Assembly (NCBI GenBank): GCA_902786965.1
Contig: CADAEJ010000005.1
Coordinates: 1 to 64,000, forward strand
Direction of reading: 5' to 3'
Origin: an uncultured Ruminococcus sp.
GTDB lineage: Bacteria; Bacillota; Clostridia; Oscillospirales; Ruminococcaceae
DNA: 64,000 nt
The notes below the pieces were generated by a model. That model worked only from the letters and a program-made list of their open reading frames with translations, did no database searches and was not told the DNA's origin. Made by a program: the position numbers and the translations under genes. The first letter of the stretch is position 1, and every line of letters begins with the position of its first letter. Positions 43,783 through 54,100 of the stretch are shown in pieces.

Positions 43783-44541
43783 TTATTGCTGGGTAGTTCT
43801 CTTATAGCCGAACATCAAAGCGTTTTTGTTCAGCTCCAGCTTCCTTGCGAGGATGATCTGGACGATCGTACAAACGACCGATGTTACTGCCAGCAGGCAC
43901 AGTACGAATGCGCCCGTGCTTGAGAACATACTGCTTGCTGCGCTTCTCAAGCCGCTTACGATGGTCCTTCCGAACATGAACAGCGACATATACGCTAACC
44001 AGAATATTACCCAAGCCCATTTGCCGCACTTTAAGCACACGGTCATAAAGAGTGCGCCTGCGATGCCGATGCAGTAGTAGACGAGAAGCTGGAATGCAAA
44101 TGCGAGTGCCAGACCTGCGATATCGGTGCCTGTCTTTACTATGCCAAAGATCTTGATAAGCGGGCTGAAAGAATAGTTAAGTCCCAGGCCGGGGCAAACG
44201 CCCGAAAGCAGTGCCTCTGCTGCGAAGTTTACAGCGGCGAACACAACTGTGCTTATCAGCAGTGATGCAAACACGGTTTTGAGCGCCGATCTTCTTGAAC
44301 GGTTGAGGCAGATGCTCATATTTGCGCATTCACTCGAAACAGTTACCGCGCTTATGAACATCCAGAATGCGAGGGGCACGGTAGTTATGTTGTTCAAAGC
44401 CTTTTCTCTTGCGGGCGGATCGAGGAATACTGCCGAGAATATGATAACGCCAATGCTTATTACTGCGGCGATACAAACGGCGATAAAACTTTGTACAATG
44501 GTCGATTTTTTGAGTACATAGCGCATCAGATCATTTTTCAT
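43783..44541 (-). CDS. ABC transporter permease (ABC-2 type) 2
   Basis: Protein of 252 residues with six hydrophobic segments (e.g. IVQSFIAVCIAAVISIGVII, VFASLLISTVVFAAVNF, GIVKTGTDIAGLALAFAF, AGALFMTVCLKCGKWAWVIF). Last gene of the minus-strand operon GntR - ATPase - permease 1 - permease 2; 13 bases separate it from permease 1. The two permeases with one ATPase form an exporter of the YtrBC-like kind controlled by the GntR regulator. The substrate is unknown. Confidence 0.7.
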   Translation of the reverse strand: MKNDLMRYVLKKSTIVQSFIAVCIAAVISIGVIIFSAVFLDPPAREKALNNITTVPLAFWMFISAVTVSSECANMSICLNRSRRSALKTVFASLLISTVVFAAVNFAAEALLSGVCPGLGLNYSFSPLIKIFGIVKTGTDIAGLALAFAFQLLVYYCIGIAGALFMTVCLKCGKWAWVIFWLAYMSLFMFGRTIVSGLRSAASSMFSSTGAFVLCLLAVTSVVCTIVQIILARKLELNKNALMFGYKRTTQQ

Positions 44542-44554
44542 TTTCTTTTCCCCC

Positions 44555-45328
44555 TTATGCTGCTTTTACAGCGCTTTTGCTGTCAAGCGTCTGTGTTTTT
44601 ATCAGCTTCCACTGTGCCACGAGCATTATCACGAGAAGCGTGCCGAGAACTGCGATAGAGATCCACTTTGACGAAAGCATGATAAGTGTGATAAGAATAC
44701 CTGCTGCTGCGAAGAAGCAAAGTATGCTTGCAAATACCACGCCTGCGCCCTTGAACCTTGAAAGGAAATTCAGCAGCAGCGAGCCGATAAGTGCGAACAG
44801 CAGCGAGCCGAAGAGCATAAGAAGTATGCCGCTGATAATGCCCTGTGATGCGGCCATATTCTTTGAAAAGAGTGCTGTATTGAAGGCGACATCTCTGAAC
44901 TTATCAGAAAGCACGGAATACCTGCCTGTGCAAAGCTTTGAGAAGATAAGATTTACACCCATTCTTGCGGGAAATACTGTTGCGGTTATAAGACCTGCGC
45001 TTATCAGCTCGGACAGGAGCGTTGCGCGGTGCAGATGCTTTCTGGTGACGTTGACCTGAAGCGAGAGGCTGAACATCTGCGCTGTGAAGGCAAGTCCGAA
45101 GCCGAGTGCGGCTACCATTGCCATAAGTCCGACAGGCGAAACAACGCTTATTTTATCTATCTGCTCCTGGGTTACGGTGCTGCTCTTTTTATACAGGTCA
45201 TCAAGATCTCCTCTTGCGTCCTGGAACTCGATGAACGAGAATATTGCAACTATCACCGCGAAAACCGCTACCAGCGATAATACTTCTTTTATATTCCAGG
45301 TAGTGCGGAGTAATTTCTTTGTATACAT
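44555..45328 (-). CDS. ABC transporter permease (ABC-2 type) 1
   Basis: Protein of 257 residues with about six membrane segments (VLSLVAVFAVIVAIFSFI, PVGLMAMVAALGFGLAFTA, SELISAGLITATVF, GIISGILLMLFGSLLFALI, GVVFASILCFFAAAGILITL, IAVLGTLLVIMLVA). It has the architecture of ABC-2 exporters and lies between the ATPase and the second permease, 22 bases after the former. Confidence 0.7.
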   Translation of the reverse strand: MYTKKLLRTTWNIKEVLSLVAVFAVIVAIFSFIEFQDARGDLDDLYKKSSTVTQEQIDKISVVSPVGLMAMVAALGFGLAFTAQMFSLSLQVNVTRKHLHRATLLSELISAGLITATVFPARMGVNLIFSKLCTGRYSVLSDKFRDVAFNTALFSKNMAASQGIISGILLMLFGSLLFALIGSLLLNFLSRFKGAGVVFASILCFFAAAGILITLIMLSSKWISIAVLGTLLVIMLVAQWKLIKTQTLDSKSAVKAA

Positions 45329-45350
45329 TTTATCTATCCCCCATTTGTTC

Positions 45351-46196
45351 TCAATCGTTTGTCATTCTGATAAACAGGCTTTGCAGGCTTGCCTTTGAGA
45401 TCTCAAGTCCCTGCGGAACGTTTTCAGCCTTGCCCTTGACGTATGCAGACTTGATGCCGCCGACGTTATCGCTGCCGATAACGGTCTTGCCTGCGGTGTA
45501 CTTATCGACCAGCTCGGCAGGTCCTGTGACAGTGTAGGAATCCTGCATTATCTTTTCGGTGTCCTCTGCGGTGACGAGTCTGCCCTTGTCGATGATTATT
45601 GCTTTTTCGATAAGGCTTGCACACTCGTCGATGAGGTGGGTGGAGATCACGAAGGTACTGCCGGTATTGGCATAGCGGTCGATGAGCTCCTTATAGAAAA
45701 GCTCTCTGTGATTGGGGTCAAGACCCAGAACAGGCTCGTCAAAGAATATGTAGTCAGCACCCGATGCAAGCGCGATTATGAGCTTTGAGATGCTTGAATA
45801 GCCTGTGGAGAGCGACATCAGCTTTTTCTTGACGTCAAGCTCGAATTTTTCTGCAAGGGCGAAGGCGTAGTCCTCGTCAAGTGCGGGGTAAAACTCCTTT
45901 ACCAGCTTGACTGCGTCCTTGAACTTTCTGTCAACGGGGAGCAGGTTATGCTCGCTCATGGTGAAGATCTTGCGCAGTGCCTCGTCGTTCTCGATGGACA
46001 TCTCGCCGTCTACGAAGATCTCGCCCGAGGTCGGGAAGATGCGGTTTGAGATGAGGTTTACCATGGTCGATTTGCCTGCGCCGTTCCTGCCGAGCAGTCC
46101 GTAGATCTTGCCGTACTCTATGGTCAGCGAGATATTCTCAAGTGCTTTGGTGTCCTTATAGTGCTTTGTAAGATTTTTAAGTTCTATCCCTCTCAT
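45351..46196 (-). CDS. ABC transporter ATP-binding protein
   Basis: Protein of 281 residues. Walker A is GLLGRNGAGKSTMVN, Walker B YIFFDEPVLGLDP and the switch His STHLIDE. The signature is LSTGYSSISKL, an unusual version of LSGGQ. C-terminal extension (VTGPAELVDKYTAGKTVIGS) resembles the accessory domain of GntR-linked exporters. It starts 5 bases after the GntR stop. Energises the permease pair; regulated through the GntR protein and its operator upstream. Confidence 0.85.
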   Translation of the reverse strand: MRGIELKNLTKHYKDTKALENISLTIEYGKIYGLLGRNGAGKSTMVNLISNRIFPTSGEIFVDGEMSIENDEALRKIFTMSEHNLLPVDRKFKDAVKLVKEFYPALDEDYAFALAEKFELDVKKKLMSLSTGYSSISKLIIALASGADYIFFDEPVLGLDPNHRELFYKELIDRYANTGSTFVISTHLIDECASLIEKAIIIDKGRLVTAEDTEKIMQDSYTVTGPAELVDKYTAGKTVIGSDNVGGIKSAYVKGKAENVPQGLEISKASLQSLFIRMTND

Positions 46197-46201
46197 TTTT
46201 A

Positions 46202-46561
46202 TTATCCCCTTTCGATAAGTTCGATTATGTCTTTTTTGGTAAGTCCGAGCTTGGCTGCTTCATCAAGCATTTTTCTGATATACTCGCCGAAGAACTCCGA
46301 CTGTCTTTCTTTTTTCAGCGTTTCAACTGCTCCTTGTGATACAAACATTCCCAATCCCCTTTTCTTATAGATGATGCCTTTGTCTACCAGCATATTCACA
46401 CCCTTGAGCGCAGTCGCGGGATTGATCTTCAGGTTCACCGACATTTCTGTGGTTGACGGTATCTGCTCCCCCTCTTTGATGGCTCCCGAAATGATACTGT
46501 CGCTCAGCCAATCCGCCAGCTGTACGAAGATCGGCTTTTCGCTTTCAAAGTTTATCTGCAT
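46202..46561 (-). CDS. GntR-family regulator (YtrA-like)
   Basis: Protein of 119 residues: winged helix FVQLADWLSDSIISGAIKEG, then PSTTEMSVNLKINPATALKG and a short C-terminal dimerisation part without a large ligand domain, as in YtrA-type repressors. It is the first gene of the ABC operon (ATG 46561) and probably binds its own promoter, where GTTAGT half-sites surround the -10. Confidence 0.85.
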   Translation of the reverse strand: MQINFESEKPIFVQLADWLSDSIISGAIKEGEQIPSTTEMSVNLKINPATALKGVNMLVDKGIIYKKRGLGMFVSQGAVETLKKERQSEFFGEYIRKMLDEAAKLGLTKKDIIELIERG

Positions 46562-46781
46562 TATCTGTCCTCCTTTAGATCGTCTTTCTCTCTTTTGTTC
46601 TTATCCTTGTTTTATGTTTTGTTCAGCGCTGCTTTTGCTTTTTATCTTTATAGGCAAAATACAGATGGCGCAGCATAAGCGCTATGAGCGGTAAAAATCC
46701 TATCAGCATATCTCTTCCTCCTGTGTGTTTGTTGTTCCTTCTTTGGTTAGTTTGTTTGTGGGTTAATTACCTCTGTAACTA

Positions 46782-46810
46782 ACTATATCACTAACTACCC
46801 TTTTTGTCAA
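46782..46810 (-). promoter_or_regulatory. GntR/ABC operon promoter with GTTAGT operator
   Basis: On the minus strand TTGACA (46810-46805), 17-base spacer, TATAGT (46787-46782). The stretch GTTAGTGATATAGTTAGTTA (46795-46776) overlaps the -10, in the form of a YtrA-like repressor site. The rest of 46562-46972 is non-coding apart from the terminator and repeats listed. Confidence 0.75.
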
Positions 46811-46885
46811 GCCCTTTTTTGATATTTTTTTAAATTATTTTTCCGTAAGCTGCAAATAACGCGCATTTACGCTGTTTTTAGGGCA

Positions 46886-46920
46886 CAAAAAAATCATCGG
46901 CAAGGTGTCTTACCGATGAT
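46886..46920 (-). terminator. Terminator of the pilus operon
   Basis: Stem ATCATCGG/CCGATGAT (46893-46920), with a T7 run on the minus strand (46886-46892), about 50 bases after the last sortase stop. Confidence 0.8.
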
Positions 46921-46921
46921 G

Positions 46922-46978
46922 AGGTTAGTTATTTGGAGTAATCAGGTTAGTTATTGGGGGTGATCAGGTTAGTTAGTC
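46922..46978 (+). repeat. 22-bp tandem repeat with GTTAGTTA core
   Basis: Two full units and one partial unit of AGGTTAGTTATTkGGrGTrATC (46922-46943, 46944-46965, 46966-46978), running into the last codons of the sortase. The core matches the half-site in the GntR promoter 130 bases away. Confidence 0.7.
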
Positions 46979-47596
46979 TGTTATCCTGCACCGCACCGTA
47001 AAGCGCTCGCTGCCTGAATAATTACAGGTATAGAGCGAGAGGTCATAGCTGCTTTGCACCATATCCGTGACCTGTTCGGGCTTGAGCATTTCGGTATCCT
47101 CTACTCTGTACGAGTAGGTCTCGCCGTTCATATTGGTGAACAGCACGGTGTCTTTCTTTTTCAGCTGTTTGAGCTTTTCAAAACCGCTGTTGAAGTTATG
47201 GCCTGCGATAACGAGGTCGTCCGTTTCGAGCGAGCCGTAATAGCGGCAGGGTGCGATATTCAGCTTATCGTAGCTGAAGGTATTGAAAACGGGCATTTTC
47301 AGGTCGGCGGCGGGTACGGTGAGGTATCCGATACAGTCATTTCCATCGACCTCGACCACGGGCATATGCTTTTTGACTGCCTCTATCGCGGGGGCTTCGC
47401 TGCTGTCAGGGTGCAGTGATGATGCGTTTTCGTGCTGTGCGATAGCATTTTCGACCTGCGTTTGAAGCTTATCGGCAGATCGCTTTGCCTTGCTGCTTTG
47501 GTGGTAGTTCCACCACACAAGCGCCGCGCAGGCTGCTATCATAAGCGAGCCGATGATGATAAGCGCGGTCGACACGCGGTTTGCACGCTTATTCAT
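46973..47596 (-). CDS. Sortase (last gene of the pilus operon)
   Basis: Cysteine transpeptidase of 207 residues: N-terminal membrane helix (ALIIIGSLMIAACAALVWW), catalytic His in VIAGHNFNSG, catalytic Cys in SLYTCNYSGS and Arg in ERFTVRCR. Class not certain (class B/D-like by general look). ATG 47596 overlaps the minor pilin gene by 8 bases. As the second sortase of the operon it may attach the finished pilus or the minor pilin to the cell wall. Confidence 0.8.
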   Translation of the reverse strand: MNKRANRVSTALIIIGSLMIAACAALVWWNYHQSSKAKRSADKLQTQVENAIAQHENASSLHPDSSEAPAIEAVKKHMPVVEVDGNDCIGYLTVPAADLKMPVFNTFSYDKLNIAPCRYYGSLETDDLVIAGHNFNSGFEKLKQLKKKDTVLFTNMNGETYSYRVEDTEMLKPEQVTDMVQSSYDLSLYTCNYSGSERFTVRCRITD

Positions 47597-48494
47597 TGCC
47601 GTTTCTCTTTACTGTGCGGATAACTATGCCCACGATGATGAGCAAAAGTCCGCCGCAGGCAAGCACGGGTACAGGCCATTTCAGCTGACCTGTCGGGATA
47701 AGCGCGCGGGTGTTATAGATGGTGTAGGTATTGCCGTTTTGCGAATATGTAACGGTATAGTCCTTGGGCACCTGCTGCTCTCTGACAGACCATTTCTTTG
47801 TGCTGTCAAGGTCATTCCACTGATGAGTCCAGCCGTTTTCGCTGCTCAATTCCACGGACGCGAACACGCTGCCGTCGCACAAAAGCTCGGCGGTGATGCT
47901 ATGCGGTCGGTTCTGACCGTCATCGTTCCATATTTTCTTTACGGTGATGTCCATACTCTTATCCTCGCTGATCTGGCCGAACTTCGGCTTGGCGATAAGG
48001 TTGAACTCCCACTTGCCGTTATTATCGTACGGCAGCACTGCAAGGAACGGCATAAAGCGCTCGTACTTTGTATTGCCCTTGATCTCGGAAATAAGGTACA
48101 CGCCTGCTGTGAGGTCATCAAACTGTGTTCTGCCCGTATTATCGGTATACTTTGTCTCGCCGCTGATGGAATTATCAAGCGCATACTGAAAGAGCTTTTT
48201 TGCGATCTCGAGCGACTTTACGTCATCAAGCGTTTTGGCAAATCCCGAAAAGCTGTCGGTGCAGGTATAGACGATCTTTCCATCGACAAGCTTTGCATCT
48301 GCTACGCGGTAGATAGTAACATCTGCATTTTCGATAGGCGTTTTATCCTTTTCGCTTTCAAGCAGGATACCGATGATGCCTTTTTTATTCAGATCCGGCT
48401 CGCCTTGACCGAGCGCGCTGACGCTTGCGGACATTGCGGTAAGGAGAGCTATCAGCAGCAGGAAGCTCAAAAATATTCTATTGTGTTTCTTCAC
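47589..48494 (-). CDS. Minor/basal pilin with Cna-B domain and IPTG sorting motif
   Basis: Protein of 301 residues with signal peptide (FLSFLLLIALLTAMSASVSA), an N-terminal pilin domain and a Cna-B domain (DITVKKIWNDDGQNRPHSIT ... TVTYSQNGNTYTIYNT). The sorting signal is LIPTGQLKWPVPVLACGG with a hydrophobic helix and VKRNGNE tail, typical of basal pilins that are anchored to peptidoglycan. GTG start 48494 has AGGAGG 9 bases before it and overlaps the class C sortase gene by 17 bases. Confidence 0.8.
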   Translation of the reverse strand: MKKHNRIFLSFLLLIALLTAMSASVSALGQGEPDLNKKGIIGILLESEKDKTPIENADVTIYRVADAKLVDGKIVYTCTDSFSGFAKTLDDVKSLEIAKKLFQYALDNSISGETKYTDNTGRTQFDDLTAGVYLISEIKGNTKYERFMPFLAVLPYDNNGKWEFNLIAKPKFGQISEDKSMDITVKKIWNDDGQNRPHSITAELLCDGSVFASVELSSENGWTHQWNDLDSTKKWSVREQQVPKDYTVTYSQNGNTYTIYNTRALIPTGQLKWPVPVLACGGLLLIIVGIVIRTVKRNGNE

Positions 48495-49338
48495 CGGCTG
48501 TTTCCTCCTTTGCGCGTGATCTTTTCTTTTTTATATGATCCTTGACCAGCACGAACACAAGAACTGCGACAAGCATTGGTATTGCTGCTATCGGAGTTAC
48601 AACGAGCGGGTCGATTCTGAATGCTTCGTTTTTTACAAACACGCCCGGCTTTTCCTGCGCAGTTTCGATGCGCACGCCACGCAGAAGCAATCTGTGAGAG
48701 TTGATGCCATAGGGTGTACAGGTCATAAGGGTACAGTAATCCTTGCCCTTTACTATCTGAAGATCGTCCGTTTCTTCGGGGCGGACGGTTTTTATCCGGT
48801 CTATGCGGTAGGTGAGCTTTTTATCCAGCACTGTTACGGTGAACTCGTCACCCTGCTCAAGCTCGTCGAGGTCTGTGAACAGCTTTGCGCTGGGCAAACC
48901 TCTGTGTCCCGAAAAGACGCAGTGCGTTGACTCTCCGCCGACGGGCAGGCTTGTGCCTTCGAGGTGTCCTGCGCCCATAGCCAGAACAGATTCATCGACC
49001 GAATGATAGATAGGAAGCTCAACGCCTATTTTATCAATGTCGATATAACCCATTATGCCTGTGCCTGTGATATCAAGGGTAGTATCGTACCCTTTCACGA
49101 GGTCGGGCTGATAGAACGCGGATACTGTATCTGCAAGGCGCTTATTGTAGTCCTGCGCCTGTGCAAGCATTTGCTCTATCCTGTCGCTGCCTGTTTTTTC
49201 AAGAGTTTGGTTATACTCGCTGATAACTCTTGAAGCGTTCTTGCGGTTGATGTAATTGCTGATCGCGGGATACAGCAGCACGGACAGTCCAACGATAAAC
49301 ATAACTATTATGAGTATAGTTGTAAGATGCTTTCTCAT
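48478..49338 (-). CDS. Class C sortase (pilin polymerase)
   Basis: Protein of 286 residues with N-terminal (ILIIVMFIVGLSVLLYPAI) and C-terminal membrane helices, as in class C sortases. Catalytic His is in FSGHRGLPSA, Cys in TLMTCTPYG and Arg in INSHRLLLRG. It would link backbone pilin subunits by isopeptide bonds at the LPGTG motif. The ATG at 49338 follows AGGGAGA. It follows the backbone pilin gene by 90 bases and overlaps the minor pilin gene. Confidence 0.85.
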   Translation of the reverse strand: MRKHLTTILIIVMFIVGLSVLLYPAISNYINRKNASRVISEYNQTLEKTGSDRIEQMLAQAQDYNKRLADTVSAFYQPDLVKGYDTTLDITGTGIMGYIDIDKIGVELPIYHSVDESVLAMGAGHLEGTSLPVGGESTHCVFSGHRGLPSAKLFTDLDELEQGDEFTVTVLDKKLTYRIDRIKTVRPEETDDLQIVKGKDYCTLMTCTPYGINSHRLLLRGVRIETAQEKPGVFVKNEAFRIDPLVVTPIAAIPMLVAVLVFVLVKDHIKKKRSRAKEETAGEETQ

Positions 49339-49428
49339 TGGATTCTCCCTGCTGCAATATCGCAGGGCGGAGAGGAGAGAGTACCCCTCCCCGCCGATAG
49401 ATATCGAACTTTTAAGATATTGCTTTAA

Positions 49429-51117
49429 TTATTCTTCTTCTTTTTTGCCCATTCTGATCTTTGTAACGAGCAGCGCGCCTGCGCAGACGATGAGAAGTCC
49501 GCCGACTACATAGAAGATGGTAGTACCCATACCGCCTGTGCCCGGAAGTGTTGCGCCCTTATTGTTTGCGACCTGGAAGTGATAGCAGCCGTCCATCTGC
49601 GAATCGACTGTTGTGTTGCCCACTTTGCAGGTCCATACAAATCTGTTGTCGTTAGCATTATACTGTGAGGAAAGTGTTACGGTGATGGTATCGGGGCTGA
49701 GCTTATTATAGCCCTCAGGTGCTTCAAGCTCTGTGATGGTATATGTGCCTGCATCAAGACCTGCAAAGCTGAGGAAACCTTCTGCATTGGTATAGCCTAT
49801 ATTGTTGATGCCTGTTGTGGATGTAAGGGTATTATCAACAGTTACCTCTGCATACTTTGTGGTTGTAGAATCGTAGTTCTTTTCTGTTGCAGCTGTTGGT
49901 ACATCGGTAGTAAAGGTGCCGTTCTTGAGCATATAGTATGTGCCTGAAGCAGACTGCTTGAATACTGTTTTGTTTACTATAACAGCCTTTACGCCTTCGC
50001 CTTCGATCTTGAACTTTGCACCTGAAAGAGCGGTGCCTGAGTTGCCGTCGATCTTATCTATCTGGATACCCGAGGTACCTGTTACGGTCTTGATGTCGGG
50101 TGTCTTGCCTGTTACGTCACCGTCATCGGGACCCGGTTCATCGGTCGTGCTGTTGGGAGTGATGTTAGGGTTGTTGGAGTAGGTAAGATTTGCGGTGTTA
50201 TCGTTTGTACCCTCTGTGATATTAGCGTCTTTATTAAGTGTTGCGGTATACTCGATCTTGATATCGTCGCCCTTGGTGTACTGTTTAAAGTTCTTCAGGA
50301 CGAGCTTGAAGCTGTGAGCAGCTGATGTGACGGTATAATCATCATCTTTATCAAGTACCTTGGTGCCGATAGTTACCTTGATGTCATTATTGAATGTAAG
50401 GCCGTCTGTCATGGTATCCTCGACTACGAAGAAATACTTGGTATAGCCTGTCATATCGGGGACTTTGGAGTCGATCTGGTAATTTACCTTATCGCCGACG
50501 CTTGCGGTATTGTTCTTGACTTTTTCGCCGCCTTTAATAATATTCTTATCAAATGTAGGAACATCTTCCTTGGCGGTCAGCTCAACGTTGCCGACTACCT
50601 TGAGGATAAATCTTGAATAAGCGCCGTATCCCGGATCTGTAAAGCTGTTATCCTTATCCTTGATGAAGTAGTAGCCTGCATCTGCTTTAGCGACTGTGAT
50701 AGGGCTTGCCTGTTCGGAGAATGCCTTTGTGCCGAGGTTTGCGCCAACGACCTTTGCAAAAGCCTGCATAAACGCGCCGTCATTGTCCTTGCCTTCGAGT
50801 GCCTTTGCGACATCGGAAGCTTTTGTTGCGGATGCAAACGCGCTGCCTACGGTAGTGTCAGTCTTGAGGGCATCGATAAATTTATCGTTGCTATTATCGA
50901 TACCTGCGCCCCAGGTGACATCTGTAAGGGAGCCGTCCTGTGCGAGCGTACCTGCGAAGATCCTGTAGCCGTCGTAGGTATGATCTGCTTTGTCATTGTC
51001 GGGTTTATTGATCGTGATGGTGAAATCGCCTTCTGCAGCGATCGCAGTCACGCTCATGCTCATTACCATAAACACGGTAAAGATCACGGCGGTGAATAAT
51101 CTTAAAGTTCTTTTCAT
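49429..51117 (-). CDS. Backbone (SpaA-type) major pilin
   Basis: Protein of 562 residues with signal peptide (LRLFTAVIFTVFMVMSMSVTAIAA), a D1-like and FctA-like part (VGDKVNYQIDSKVPDMTGY) and a C-terminal Cna-B domain with the E-box YTITELEAPEGYN. Sorting signal LPGTGGMG, hydrophobic helix, KIRMGKKEEE tail. Isopeptide-forming residues are expected from the family. ATG 51117 has AAAGGA 8 bases before it; an in-frame ATG at 51135 has none. Polymerised by the class C sortase directly downstream. Confidence 0.9.
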   Translation of the reverse strand: MKRTLRLFTAVIFTVFMVMSMSVTAIAAEGDFTITINKPDNDKADHTYDGYRIFAGTLAQDGSLTDVTWGAGIDNSNDKFIDALKTDTTVGSAFASATKASDVAKALEGKDNDGAFMQAFAKVVGANLGTKAFSEQASPITVAKADAGYYFIKDKDNSFTDPGYGAYSRFILKVVGNVELTAKEDVPTFDKNIIKGGEKVKNNTASVGDKVNYQIDSKVPDMTGYTKYFFVVEDTMTDGLTFNNDIKVTIGTKVLDKDDDYTVTSAAHSFKLVLKNFKQYTKGDDIKIEYTATLNKDANITEGTNDNTANLTYSNNPNITPNSTTDEPGPDDGDVTGKTPDIKTVTGTSGIQIDKIDGNSGTALSGAKFKIEGEGVKAVIVNKTVFKQSASGTYYMLKNGTFTTDVPTAATEKNYDSTTTKYAEVTVDNTLTSTTGINNIGYTNAEGFLSFAGLDAGTYTITELEAPEGYNKLSPDTITVTLSSQYNANDNRFVWTCKVGNTTVDSQMDGCYHFQVANNKGATLPGTGGMGTTIFYVVGGLLIVCAGALLVTKIRMGKKEEE

Positions 51118-51169
51118 AGTGATTTTTCCTTTCATACTCGTTTTATTTTACGCGTTCAGATCCGCGGGG

Positions 51170-54100
51170 TCATCCACCCTCCTTTCGCTTTTTACGCAAA
51201 AGTACAAATGCTGTAAGCATAAGTCCCGAACCGAGCGTGAGGTGCGGCAGGATGCCTGCTCCGCCGGTATTGGGGAGGGTGTATTTTTTGAAGGTGTTCA
51301 CAAACTCGGGGTCTGCGACTTCAACATCGTCTTTATAGTATTTGATGGACGATACCAGTCTGTTTTCCTGCTCGTCCTCGTCAACTGTGACTACCACCTT
51401 GAACTCGCTTTGGTCAAACTCGTAGGCATCGACGCCGTCGGGGATCACCTCTTTGACGTAGTAGGTATACTCACCCTTTGAGAGAAGTATCTGCTCGGGG
51501 AATACTACATTTCCGTCAGCATCGTTTTTAGCTGTTGCCACTACCCTTGACTTGTCCGCATTGAGCAGTTCAAACTCAAACTGATCGCCGGCAAGAGTCT
51601 GGTTCCTCAAAACCTTTTTCGCCCGGAATGCGGTAAGTGCGGGTGAGACGTTTATCACTTCATTAAGATCAGCTTTCAGCGTGAAATCAAGTCCGCCGTG
51701 AGTCGGGCACTTGTTGTAGGCATCAATGACGCTCTGGTGAGGCAGATCGAACACTGCACTCTCGACCATGATGTCATCACCGCTGATTTGATCGGTCTGT
51801 GTCGATGTCTGAACGTTGTCGGCTGAATAATATGTTACTGTTTCAGTCGAAGGTGAAAGAACCAGTTTCACATCAAATGTAGCAGAATCTACATCGTAGA
51901 GCTTGAAATTCTTATCGCCCCGCAGGACTACCCTGTCGCCGTTGGCGAGAGTAAAGTTTGCAAATGCATTGGGATCTGTCACGAGAATGTAGTTCGATGT
52001 AAGCTCGTACTGCGTAGTACCGGGTGTTCCGCCCTTATAGTAGTGCGGCGAATCAAACTGCTGGATAACTGTATGATCGTTATCTTTGCCGTAAAGGTAG
52101 CAATGGTTCACATCGTAGACATAAGCGTGGTAAACTGTCTTTATGACTTTTTTGGTATTATCGGGATAGGTAACTGTTTTCTCGATGGAGTATGTTCCGC
52201 CGTCGGCTATCTCGATATCGGCGTGTGTGAGATCTTTATCAGCATCAATTACAAGGTAGAAGTTAGTACCGTTGAAGCTTATCGTTTCCCACGTTCCGTA
52301 GCCCAGATGCGGATCCTCGATCTCAAATTTAGCTGAAACGCGATAGAACGGTTCTGAACCGTACGTCTTTACGAGCTCCCTGTTGGTGCTGCCGATCTTT
52401 TGAACGTACTGACCGCTCGCCACAGTGAAATCTGCATTCGGGTCACGCTCGTATGTTACGAGCTCCAACGTTTCTCCCGGTTCGAGCTTGTACGCGCCGT
52501 TGAGCCAGTCATGTATTTTTTCATTGGTATTTACGATGTACAGCGGCTCGCCTGCATCGCTGTATACGATATACTTGGGGTCAACTCCCGAATGTACCTC
52601 GGGCAGATACTCATTTATCCTGTCCTTGTCTGTTTCGCCCTGCTGGCCTTTGACAAGTATCTGATTCTCGACCTTTATATAGAAGCGCTCGGTCGGGGTC
52701 GCACCGCTGTCTTTATAATCCAGCACTACTCGGCACTCGCCGGGGCGCCTTGCATAGAACTCGCCCTTCATGCTCTTTGTAGTATCGGTCTCATTATACG
52801 CGGTGTTTCCGCCTGTTGGCGTTCTGTTTATGATCTTATTATCATCGGGGCCGTTATACTCCACCCAGAACTCCGCGCTCTTTGGCAGGTTATCTGCTGA
52901 TACCCCGAGGGTATCTCCGACGTGGAGGATATACGGATCATCCGCTGAAGTGCCTTTGCCAAGAGTTGCTATATCAACGTATCTCGGCTGGTCTGTGCCT
53001 GCGATAAGTATCTTGCTGCCGTTCTCGTCAAGCTTATAGCTGCCGCCTTCCTTTTCGTACTCCTTAAAGGTCGTCCAGACGTAGATGGAGAAGGAGTCGG
53101 CGGTGAAGTCGGCTTGTGTCGGGGAGAGCTTTGCGTTCTCTACCGCTTTGACCTCGCCGTTATCAGTTTTATGCAAAAGCTTTTGGTTATCGCCCTCGAG
53201 CTTTTTATCGCCCGTCAGGCTTATCTGCACGGTGACGTTTTTGCTCTTTGCGGGTTCGATCTCCTCGCCGCTTGCATTTTTGAACGTGATATCGACTGCC
53301 ACGGCATCTACGACCTTTTCGGCTGTACCTATGCCCTGCTGGGCGGTCTTTACTGCTTCGGACTTTTCGATATCCGTTACGGTCATTGTTGTATTCTCGG
53401 GGAAGGTGCCCTTATCAGCCTTTGCTGTGACCCTGACACCCGATGCTGACACCTGCTCAAACAGCATTTCGCCTGCTGCTCCATCGAGCTTCACGCAGCC
53501 TATGATATGCTTGTCATCAAGCTGATAGGTGCTTTTTGCGACACTGCCGTCTACGTTTCCTTCGATAGTTTCTATAAGCTTTTTGCCGTCGTTTTCGATA
53601 AGCTGCGTGACGACTGCGCTGCGGTCGGCTTTATCATCGAGGTCGGTATCTATAAGGATAACATCGCCTTTTTGGAGAGTTGTATCCTTGATGCTTTGCA
53701 CGAGCTCTTTATTTTCAAGCTCTGCTGCCCAGGCTGCTGTGCCAGAGCCGTAGGGAACGCTTTGTCTGTCCACGCCTGCGTAGTACATACAGAAGTATGT
53801 GAACAGGCTGTTCCACTCGCCGTAGGGGCTGCCGTACCACTGACCGTAGCGGGTATAGCCGTTTTTCGTTTCGCCGTCATCGGCGATATGGAAATTAGTC
53901 TTGCTTTCGCTGTAACCGAGCTGTGACTGTGCAATAAGCGCGATATTCTCCCGCACGTTTTCGCCAAGCTCTTTGGGAAGCGTCTGCTCCCAGACCGCTT
54001 CGGTCTCGGTATCCGCAGTTTTATCGGCTGTGCAGGTGCTTGAATGTGTATGCTCGTCAAGTCCGCATATCAGGCGGTCTTCATAGCAATCGCCGGTATG

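Noticed and set aside
46922..46978. Tandem repeats as a small CRISPR array
   Set aside because: Units are contiguous without unique spacers, and no cas gene is nearby.
47553..48545. Long plus-strand open frame of 330 codons
   Set aside because: It lies opposite the minor pilin and class C sortase genes, which have signal peptides, sorting motif and catalytic residues; the plus frame has no recognisable features.
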